Assembly: GCF_900187605.1 (NCBI RefSeq) | Contig: NZ_FYEA01000003.1 | Coordinates: forward strand, 462,925 to 526,924 | Reading direction: 5' to 3' | From: Pseudomonas sp. Irchel 3H7 | Lineage (GTDB): Bacteria > Pseudomonadota > Gammaproteobacteria > Pseudomonadales > Pseudomonadaceae | DNA length: 64,000 nucleotides | Part shown: positions 8,337 through 14,288 of the stretch, piece by piece | How positions within the stretch are numbered: the stretch's first letter is position 1 | Layout of the letters: each line of letters starts with the position of its first letter | Program-made: the position numbers and the translations under genes | The notes under the pieces: generated by a model | Told to the model about the DNA's origin: nothing | Seen by the model: the letters and a program-made list of their open reading frames with translations, nothing else | Databases searched by the model: none

Positions 8337-8412
8337 AAAAGATCGCAGCCTTCGGCAGCTCCTACAGGGAACCGCATATCCATGTAGGAGCTGCCGAAGG
8401 CTGCGATCTTTT
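8337..8412. repeat. REP pair, TAGGAGCTGCCGAAGG family
   Basis: Perfect 30-bp inverted repeat: 8337-8366 (AAAAGATCGCAGCCTTCGGC...) and 8383-8412, separated by 16 nt. The same arms recur at 46479-46562. Could also end transcription of the upstream gene, since it finishes in TTTT. Confidence 0.92.
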
Positions 8413-8484
8413 AACGGTGTCCCAGGCAACAAAACTCTTTAGGCACACTCCAACCTTGGCCACCCACGACCAAGGATGCCCCCC

Positions 8485-8811
8485 ATGAAAGCGCTCACCC
8501 TCAGCCTACTCTGCCTCACCGCCCTCGCGTCCCAGGCCCACGCCTCCAGCCCCGATGCCTGGGCCGCCTACGACAAAACCGTGCTCGCCAGTTGCAGCAA
8601 AGCCAGCGGCTTGAAAAACATCAAACCCGTCGGCACGCCCGCGCAATTCGATGACCGCGTCGGCTACACCGCCGTTTTGCTGCAAGGCCAATACCCGCAA
8701 AAACACATGAAAGGCCAGCAAGGCACCGAGCTGTGCCTGTACAACAAAAAATCGAAAACTGCTTTCGTCACCGAGTGGGACTCGATCCGTCCGACCGGCA
8801 AAACCCAGTGA
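8485..8811 (+). CDS. Small exported protein of unknown function
   Basis: 108 residues from the ATG at 8485, chosen because AAGGA lies 8 nt before it; the ATG at 8476 overlaps that site. A signal peptide (LSLLCLTALASQAHA) ends near residue 21, giving a mature protein of about 87 residues. It has two Cys (in VLASCSKASG and TELCLYNKKS) that could form a disulfide. I recognise no domain. Single gene between a REP pair and the YkgJ-like gene. Confidence 0.75.
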   Translation: MKALTLSLLCLTALASQAHASSPDAWAAYDKTVLASCSKASGLKNIKPVGTPAQFDDRVGYTAVLLQGQYPQKHMKGQQGTELCLYNKKSKTAFVTEWDSIRPTGKTQ

Positions 8812-8894
8812 ATGGCGCATAACTTGCTTCGATCCAGGCCTGTGCGGTGGTTTTCCGCCACCGTTTCACACCCTGATTGAAGACAGATCGCTCA

Positions 8895-9644
8895 ATGAAT
8901 ACGACGTTTTCCTGCGTAGGCTGCGGCAAATGCTGCACCGATCACCATGTCCCCCTGACCTTGGCCGAAGCCCGCATGTGGGCGGCGGATGGCGGCCAGG
9001 TGATCGTGCTGGTGGAGGCTTTTCTCGGCAATGGTCTGGGCTTGCCAGCGCAACAGCGTGAGCACGCTGAACGGCGTTCGGCGGTGGTGCGCAGCGGTGT
9101 CACGGATGCCCACGTGGCGATTACCTTCGCCGCGTACAACGTCGGCCCTTGCCGGAATCTTGACGAAGACAAGTTGTGCCGGATCTACGAGCGGCGGCCA
9201 CTGGTGTGTCGCATCTATCCGGCGGAAATCAACCCGCATATCCCGCTCAACCCTGCCGCCAAGGATTGCCCGCCGGAGTCCTGGCAACAGGGGCCAGTGT
9301 TGATTGCCGGTGGCGAGTTGGTGGATCAGGAACTGGTGGAGTTGATTCAACGCTCGCGCCAGGCGGATCGGGATGACATCGGCATCAAGGATGCGATTTG
9401 CGCGATGCTCGGGATTCGCACCACGGCGTTGAAGGGTGACGGGTTTACAGCGTATTTGCCGAATATGAGCGCTTTTGCTTCGGTGATTGATCAGGTCACC
9501 GCGCAACCGCTGACGACGACTCCGAGTGAGTGGGTGTTTCATTTGTCCGGGGATGATGTGGCCGGGCAAGTGTTGGCGGCCGGGGCACAGGTGGTGACTG
9601 AACCGGCGCAGACGTATGCGTTTATTTCGCTGCGGGCGGCTTGA
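8895..9644 (+). CDS. YkgJ family cysteine-cluster protein
   Basis: 249 residues with the cysteine cluster CVGCGKCC at the N-terminus (about residues 6-13) and a second set (C in GPCRNLDEDKLC, ERRPLVCRIYP, KDCPPES). This is the pattern of the YkgJ/CxxCxxCC family, thought to bind zinc or an iron-sulfur centre. No reaction is established for the family. An in-frame TTG six codons earlier is possible, but the ATG was chosen because the cysteine motif follows it at the usual distance. Codon use and GC match neighbours. Confidence 0.8.
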   Translation: MNTTFSCVGCGKCCTDHHVPLTLAEARMWAADGGQVIVLVEAFLGNGLGLPAQQREHAERRSAVVRSGVTDAHVAITFAAYNVGPCRNLDEDKLCRIYERRPLVCRIYPAEINPHIPLNPAAKDCPPESWQQGPVLIAGGELVDQELVELIQRSRQADRDDIGIKDAICAMLGIRTTALKGDGFTAYLPNMSAFASVIDQVTAQPLTTTPSEWVFHLSGDDVAGQVLAAGAQVVTEPAQTYAFISLRAA

Positions 9645-9674
9645 TCGGGGTTTTGCAGCGATCGAACCGGCCTC

Positions 9675-9764
9675 ATCGTTAGCACGCTAGCTCCCACAGG
9701 TATCTCGGGCGTTCACATAATTTGTGTACGACACAGAACCCTGTGGGAGCTGGCTTGCCAGCGA
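9675..9764. repeat. REP pair, TGGCTTGCCAGC family, one arm degenerate
   Basis: Right arm CTGTGGGAGCTGGCTTGCCA (9741-9764) is intact; the left arm (9675-9699) keeps AGCTCCCACAG but its palindromic core is mutated. A complete pair of this family is at 23121-23223. Confidence 0.75.
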
Positions 9765-9819
9765 AAGGTCCGGCACGGGCAGTATCAGTCGCCGCGTTGA
9801 ACGCAGGCGGGATTAAAAC

Positions 9820-10059
9820 TCAGCGCTTGCCCATCGAACGACGGGTACCCGGCGGCGCCATGCCCGGGGTCTTGGTGTGGCCATTCTTGGCGCCGTTCTT
9901 GTACCACGGCTGGTTCGAGCCTTTGGCAGAGGCCAGCTCGCCCGGCTTGAATGGAAATTTGAACGCCGGGATTTCGGCTTTGGTATCGCTGGTGTCGGCC
10001 AGTTCAGCCGGGACATCGCTCACAGCGTCGTCAACCGGCGGCAGGGTCGGGGAAGTCAT
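9820..10059 (-). CDS. Conserved-looking small protein of unknown function
   Basis: 79 residues starting MTSPTLPPVDD. GGAG lies 6 nt before the ATG, which is why the longer open frame (to 10155) is not used. Acidic N-terminal half, then a basic, Gly/Pro-rich C-terminus (WYKNGAKNGHTKTPG... ending RRSMGKR). No membrane segment or signal peptide. The C-terminal basic tail hints at nucleic acid or ribosome contact, but that is a guess. Confidence 0.65.
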   Translation of the reverse strand: MTSPTLPPVDDAVSDVPAELADTSDTKAEIPAFKFPFKPGELASAKGSNQPWYKNGAKNGHTKTPGMAPPGTRRSMGKR

Positions 10060-10170
10060 AAAAGCTCCGGAAAGCAAAAAGTCGGGCCCGATCAGTGAGC
10101 CGCGAAGGCGCGCAGTATACCTGTGCGCCATCGCTCGGCACCTGAAGATTTGCAACGCACGCCGAACGGT

Positions 10171-10476
10171 TTACAGGTAACTGATGATGACAATGCCTTT
10201 GTCAGTCAAGGTCTTCAGCGTTTCGTAGCGCATGGAAATCGGCAGCGCCTGATGACTGCAGGCGTTGCGCTCAGTGTCGACATCGACTTTCACGCCGGGC
10301 TTGATTTCGATCTGGCGAGACTCACGAGACGCAAACGCCCCGACCGGTCCGACCTGACAGCCAGAATCAACGATTTGCCCGGTAAAGCGGATCTCACCGG
10401 ATTGGCTGGCAGGTGCTGCAAACGTAGTGAGTGGAAGCAAGAGGAGCACAGATGGCAGAGCGGTTTTCAGCTTCAT
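10171..10476 (-). CDS. Orphan fimbrial-subunit-like exported protein
   Basis: 101 residues with a clean signal peptide (LPSVLLLLPLTTFAAPA, cleavage near 21). The mature protein opens with GEIRFTGQIVDSGCQVG, the N-terminal signature of type 1 pilin (FimA-like) subunits, with the first disulfide Cys in that motif and a second in ERNACSHQ. At about 80 mature residues it is much shorter than a pilin (150-160). No chaperone or usher gene is near. Likely a stand-alone derivative of the fold rather than a working pilus subunit. Confidence 0.65.
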   Translation of the reverse strand: MKLKTALPSVLLLLPLTTFAAPASQSGEIRFTGQIVDSGCQVGPVGAFASRESRQIEIKPGVKVDVDTERNACSHQALPISMRYETLKTLTDKGIVIISYL

Positions 10477-10605
10477 TTCAAGACACTCCCGGGGTGGACG
10501 GCCCAGAGAGATTTGGGCCGTGCGCGGCCTGAGCCATACAAGCTGTATCCGCTCATAGAGGCGGATCTTTAAGAGATTAGTCAGGATCGCAAGCCGTGCC
10601 GAATG

Positions 10606-11025
10606 TCAGTTCATTCGTTGCTGGACGTTACTCAACAATTGCGAGGTGCTTTCCAACAACTGCGCCAGAAGCGCGTCATCCTCATCCATATACCCTTCGT
10701 ATTCCGCGAGATTGCGCCGCTCATGACACAGCGCGAACAATCGCACCTGAATCTTGCTGATATGCGCCGTATGCACCAGGCACTGAAAGACCAGATAGCG
10801 TTTATCTGATCGATAGCCACTCAATCGAAGCGCCGTCAGCGCCAACGCGTGCGCTGCGTTATAAGCCAAGTCGAAACGGCTGGAAAAAGACAACGTAGAA
10901 GTTTGCGCATCCTTGAGCCGGTCCACGGCCGAGCGCATCAAGCCCTCACACTCCTTGCGATCCGGCGGCTCCGCTTTCAGCCCACCGCTACGTAGAAGAT
11001 TCTCCAGACTCTCGTTGCTGCCCAT
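10606..11025 (-). CDS. HEPN-domain protein, putative RNase toxin
   Basis: 139 residues, mostly helical, with the HEPN-family features RFDLAYNAAHALALTALRL, an R-X5-H motif (Arg95...His101 in RLFALCH) and RRNLAEYEG. In HEPN RNases the R-X4-6-H motif is the catalytic site. It overlaps the upstream nucleotidyltransferase gene by 38 nt; GGAG is 7 nt before its ATG. The pair forms a HEPN/MNT (type VII) toxin-antitoxin module, in which the MNT protein usually AMPylates a Tyr of the HEPN toxin. Tyr108 in the AEYEG motif is a possible target (inference). Confidence 0.75.
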   Translation of the reverse strand: MGSNESLENLLRSGGLKAEPPDRKECEGLMRSAVDRLKDAQTSTLSFSSRFDLAYNAAHALALTALRLSGYRSDKRYLVFQCLVHTAHISKIQVRLFALCHERRNLAEYEGYMDEDDALLAQLLESTSQLLSNVQQRMN

Positions 11026-11629
11026 CCTTGGACTCCAAAGGGTTTGCCCCTAACAGATCGATTTTTTCCTGCTGCACTACCCGCACGACAAAGCTGTTTT
11101 GCGCAGCCAGTTTCGCCGTCCAGTCTTGCGGGGTGTAAAGCGTGGGGTTGATGGGACGACCCAATTGCTCCTCCATAGGCATGAGCAGTTCCATGACGTC
11201 ACTGTAGTGCAGGCCTTCGCCAATCAGCATGAGATCAATGTCACTGAGTGTGTTTGCTGTGTCCTTGGCGACGGAGCCATAGACAAACGCCCAGGTGATC
11301 TGCTCGGTAAATGGCTGCAATGCCTGACGCAGAGGCTCGGCGATGCCAAACGTCTTGCGGGCGATGCCCAGTAGTTCGGCATAGATGGGACAGGTGGGAT
11401 TGGCCTGGTAATGGTTCTGATTACCCACCCTTTTCATGCGCAACACACCGGCTCGCTGCAGACGGTCGAGTTCACGCATGAGACTGCCTTTGCCAACACG
11501 CGCCCAGCGCGCGATCTCATTGGCATAGAAAGTCTGGTCAGGCTTACCGAACAGCAGACCCAACACTTTTTGTTGAGTGGTGGTAAACAGCGCTTCGCTT
11601 AGAGAGATAGTTTCCACTGTGAAGGCCAA
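10988..11629 (-). CDS. Winged-helix/minimal nucleotidyltransferase fusion, putative MNT antitoxin
   Basis: 213 residues. N-terminus (10-75) is a winged helix (TTTQQKVLGLLFGKPDQTFYANEIARW), and residues 108-200 are a minimal nucleotidyltransferase with GS-X10-D-X-D (Gly118-Ser119, Asp130, Asp132). The fusion suggests a protein that both neutralises the HEPN partner and controls its own promoter. The start appears to be TTG at 11629 preceded by GGGA; GTG at 11617 is an alternative. A 15-bp-arm palindrome lies directly upstream. Confidence 0.78.
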   Translation of the reverse strand: MAFTVETISLSEALFTTTQQKVLGLLFGKPDQTFYANEIARWARVGKGSLMRELDRLQRAGVLRMKRVGNQNHYQANPTCPIYAELLGIARKTFGIAEPLRQALQPFTEQITWAFVYGSVAKDTANTLSDIDLMLIGEGLHYSDVMELLMPMEEQLGRPINPTLYTPQDWTAKLAAQNSFVVRVVQQEKIDLLGANPLESKDGQQRESGESST

Positions 11630-11631
11630 AG

Positions 11632-11669
11632 AGTCCCAAAAAGGGAACGATAGGTCCCTTTTTGGGACT
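11632..11669 (-). promoter_or_regulatory. Double palindrome operator of the HEPN/MNT genes
   Basis: Perfect inverted repeat AGTCCCAAAAAGGGA (11632-11646) and TCCCTTTTTGGGACT (11655-11669), 8 nt apart. Each arm is itself a palindrome of TCCC-N5-GGGA with an A5 or T5 centre. It ends 2 nt before the TTG start, so a bound regulator would block both promoter escape and the ribosome binding site. The winged helix of the MNT protein is the likely binder. Confidence 0.65.
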
Positions 11670-11760
11670 TATCAACCTTGCGAATATTTCCAGAGACAGC
11701 GGCCACAGAACAATCGCCATCGCAAACAGGCCCACACCTACATTTGGAGTGCGATCCCCT

Positions 11761-11785
11761 TGTAGGAGCGAGCCTGCTCGCGAAG
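11761..11785. repeat. Single REP, GCGAGC family
   Basis: One unpaired copy, TGTAGGAGCGAGCCTGCTCG followed by CGAAG, upstream of the HEPN/MNT promoter. Confidence 0.8.
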
Positions 11786-11810
11786 AACGATGATGCGGTG
11801 CTCAGACGGA

Positions 11811-12173
11811 TTACGTTTGCGGATCAACCCGATCCAGCGCCCGGGTTACCGCCAACTCGGCGAGCATGACGATCTGCTGGATCGCCAGCGCCGTACTGCG
11901 CTGCGGGCGACTGAGCTGATCAGCCAGATCACCGGCCATGACATTGGCTGAAGCCAGCGATTCACAGGCGTGGGCGAGCAGGCTTTCAGTGTCGATGTCC
12001 GGGTGGATGAGGAACATCGTACTGGGCTGACGCGGTTTGACCGGTTCGGGACAGAGGTAGAAATCGAGAGCGCGTTTGATGGCTTCGCGGGTTTTGAGCT
12101 GGTCGTCGGCGCGGATGGCGTCTTCGAGTGGGGTGGTGGGATCGATGGGTGGATCGGGTACGGGCTTAGTCAT
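11811..12173 (-). CDS. DUF6124/DUF3077-like small protein
   Basis: 120 residues beginning MTKPVPDPPID, a start seen in many small Pseudomonas proteins of the DUF3077/DUF6124 type. It contains a single predicted helix-rich region with LLAHACESLASANVMAGDLADQL near residues 62-84. Cytoplasmic, no known activity. The ATG has AGGA 8 nt upstream. Its leader (12179-12406) is unusually structured and could control translation. Assignment to these DUF families is from memory of the sequence pattern. Confidence 0.65.
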   Translation of the reverse strand: MTKPVPDPPIDPTTPLEDAIRADDQLKTREAIKRALDFYLCPEPVKPRQPSTMFLIHPDIDTESLLAHACESLASANVMAGDLADQLSRPQRSTALAIQQIVMLAELAVTRALDRVDPQT

Positions 12174-12178
12174 GGAAT

Positions 12179-12406
12179 GTTCCTAATCAAAGCCAACACA
12201 TGCCGTTTCTCACGCGGCGGAGTGGTGGCAGCTATGTGCGGAGTGAGAAACCGGTAGGAACAAGCCCGGCCGAACCGAAGTTCGCCCGCACACAGCCGCC
12301 ATAAAAATTGCAGGGCAGCAAATAGCCGGCGGCAATTATGGTGGTACTGGTGTTGGATTAACAGTTCCTACGGGCTCTCACACCCGATCGCCGAGTTTTC
12401 GGCGAC
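12179..12406 (-). ncRNA. Structured leader with competing helices, possible cis-regulatory RNA
   Basis: On the minus strand the leader has: a hairpin TCGCCGA/TCGGCGA (12388-12405); GUAGGAAC (12364-12371) pairing with GUUCCUAC (12254-12261); CCACCAUAA (12336-12344) with UUAUGGCGG (12296-12304, one mismatch); a UUCG tetraloop hairpin CGAAC-UUCG-GUUCG (12271-12284); a 15-bp helix GGCGGCUGUGUGCGG (12286-12300) with CCGCACAUAGCUGCC (12227-12241) whose two odd pairs are G-U only on this strand; and GUUUCUCAC/GUGAGAAAC (12205-12251). Several exclude each other. The ribosome binding segment UUAGGAAC (12179-12186) imitates GUAGGAAC and could capture GUUCCUAC. Confidence 0.55.
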
Positions 12407-12500
12407 AACCCAAGACTAGAGAGCGCACGTCCGACGGACAACCTGAAAACCTTGTGGGAAGGTTCTGGTTATTTGACACAAATTTAAACAGCCAAAAGCC

Positions 12501-12650
12501 AACCCTCACCCTAGCCCTCTCCCAGAGGGAGAGGGGACTGACCGAGGTGTTTGGGAGAGGTACACCGACGTGAAATACCGCGTTGAACTCAGGTTTTGAA
12601 ACGCCCGAAAATCGGCTCCCTCTCCCTCGGGAGAGGGCTGGGGTGAGGGG
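12501..12650. repeat. Dispersed palindromic element, copy B
   Basis: Left end ACCCTCACCCTAGCCCTCTC and right end GAGAGGGCTGGGGTGAGGGG form a long inverted repeat. Each end also carries its own short hairpin (CTCTCCC-agA-GGGAGAG on the left). The middle shares ACACCGACGTGAAA and GAACTCAGGTTTTGAAA with copy C at 19433. Confidence 0.8.
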
Positions 12651-12769
12651 CAAATCCACCACAAATCCAAAGCCGATCACGCCGCGCTCTTCACCACTCA
12701 ATAGGCCGAGTGTCAGCTCGCCTGCTCTTGATCTTGATCTTGATCCACGGGCGACGTCGGAAGGCTGAG

Positions 12770-12985
12770 TGGAGGGATTGATACGGGCGTGGGAGCGCAG
12801 CGACCGTTTGGCGCAGCCAAACACAGCGAGAGGAGGTGCAGCGAAGCAAACCGTAGGCGCTGCGCCCGGATCGATCCCGCAGCGAAGGAACCCCGAGCCC
12901 CAGCGAGCGGGCCGTACGTAGGAGCAAGCCTTTTTGGTTACTTTTTCGGCGTCTGGAAAAAGTGACCCGCCGTAAGGGCGGAACC
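12770..12985. repeat. Probable dispersed intergenic repeat, about 215 bp
   Basis: GC-rich non-coding block with several short hairpins, ending GGTTACTTTTTCGGCGTCTG and AAAAAGTGACCCGCCGTAAG then GGCGGAAC. I recall near-identical blocks in intergenic regions of fluorescent pseudomonads. Only one copy is in this window, so repetition cannot be shown here. It is preceded by a short (GATCTT)n tract at 12727-12748. The 12986-13127 remainder should contain the promoter of the efflux operon; no clear -35/-10 seen. Confidence 0.45.
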
Positions 12986-13127
12986 GTAATCAGCAACACC
13001 CGCAGCAACGGATATACACCCAAAGAAAACTGACAGCGCTGACAGCCAGCCGTCACCCTCCTGACCCCCAAACAAGTTTATAACTACCCAACCTGCCCAA
13101 ACTCCAAACCTCCGGCGCCCACCCCGC

Positions 13128-14288
13128 ATGCGAATCCAAAAGAACAAAGCCCTGCTCGCCACCCTATTGATCGTCCTCGCAGGCGCAGGTCTGTGGTACG
13201 CCCTGAAACCCGCCCCGACCAAACTCGCCACCCCCACCGCAATCCCCGTGCGAGTCATAGCGGTCAGCGAAAAAGACGTCCCCCGCTACACCAGCGGCAT
13301 CGGCTCCGTCCTCTCATTACACAGCGTCGTCGTGCGCCCCCAGATCGACGGCATCCTCACCAAAATCCTCGTCAAAGAAGGCCAACTCGTCAAAGCAGGC
13401 GACCTGCTGGCCACCATTGACGACCGCTCCATCCGCGCCAGCCTCGACCAGGCCCGCGCCCAACTGGGCGAAAGCCAGGCGCAACTGCAAGTCGCCCTGG
13501 TCAACCTCAAACGCTACAAACTGCTCACCGTCGACGACGGCATCTCGAAACAGACTTACGACCAGCAACAAGCCCTGGTCAACCAACTCAAAGCCACCGC
13601 CCAAGGCAACCAGGCTTCGATCGATGCGGCGCAGGTGCAACTGTCCTACACGCAGATCCGCTCCCCCGTCACCGGCCGCGTCGGTATTCGCACAGTCGAC
13701 GAAGGCAACTTCCTGCGCATGACCGACACCGCCGGCCTGTTCACCGTCACCCAGATCGACCCGATCGCCGTCGAATTCTCCCTGCCGCAGCAAATGCTGC
13801 CGACCCTGCAAGGCCTGATCAACGATCCGCAGCGCGCACCGGTCAAGGCCTACATCGGCGCCGACACCGATGGCGAAACCGGCAACCTGCTCGGCGAAGG
13901 TCACCTGACCCTGATCGACAACCAGATCAACGCCAACACCGGCACCATCCGCGCCAAGGCCGAATTCGACAACGCCAGCCAGAAGCTCTGGCCCGGCCTG
14001 CTGGTCACGGTAAAAATTCAGACAGCCCTCGACAAAGATGCGCTGGTCGTCCCGCCCACCGTTGTACAACGTGGCCTCGACCAACACTTCGTTTACCGGG
14101 TCAACGGCGACAAGGTCGAAGCCGTGCAAGTGCAGATGGTTTATCAAGGCAGCGGTCAGGACATCATCAAAGGCGTGAAGGCCGGTGACGTGCTGGTCAC
14201 CGATGGCCAGTCGCGGCTTAAACCGGGTTCAACGGTGCAAGTCATGAGCGAGCCGGCGCAGGTGGTGCAAGCGGAGCCGAAACCATGA
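13128..14288 (+). CDS. RND efflux periplasmic adaptor (membrane fusion protein)
   Basis: Links an inner-membrane RND pump to an outer-membrane channel. 386 residues with an N-terminal signal anchor (ALLATLLIVLAGAGLWYAL), the split lipoyl motif around VVRPQIDGILTKILVKEGQLVKAGDLLATID (positions 65-98), a helical hairpin (100-170), the second lipoyl half (SPVTGRVGIRTVDEGNFL), and a beta-barrel. No lipobox Cys, unlike MexA. Overlaps the pump gene by 4 nt (ATGA). First gene of a four-gene operon. The substrate is not evident from sequence. Confidence 0.9.
   Translation: MRIQKNKALLATLLIVLAGAGLWYALKPAPTKLATPTAIPVRVIAVSEKDVPRYTSGIGSVLSLHSVVVRPQIDGILTKILVKEGQLVKAGDLLATIDDRSIRASLDQARAQLGESQAQLQVALVNLKRYKLLTVDDGISKQTYDQQQALVNQLKATAQGNQASIDAAQVQLSYTQIRSPVTGRVGIRTVDEGNFLRMTDTAGLFTVTQIDPIAVEFSLPQQMLPTLQGLINDPQRAPVKAYIGADTDGETGNLLGEGHLTLIDNQINANTGTIRAKAEFDNASQKLWPGLLVTVKIQTALDKDALVVPPTVVQRGLDQHFVYRVNGDKVEAVQVQMVYQGSGQDIIKGVKAGDVLVTDGQSRLKPGSTVQVMSEPAQVVQAEPKP

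Noticed and set aside
12378..13071. Two minus-strand frames (142 aa class and 126 aa) in the repeat-rich gap
   Set aside because: They read through palindromic repeats and have low-complexity Arg/Ser-rich translations such as those seen whenever these repeats are translated.
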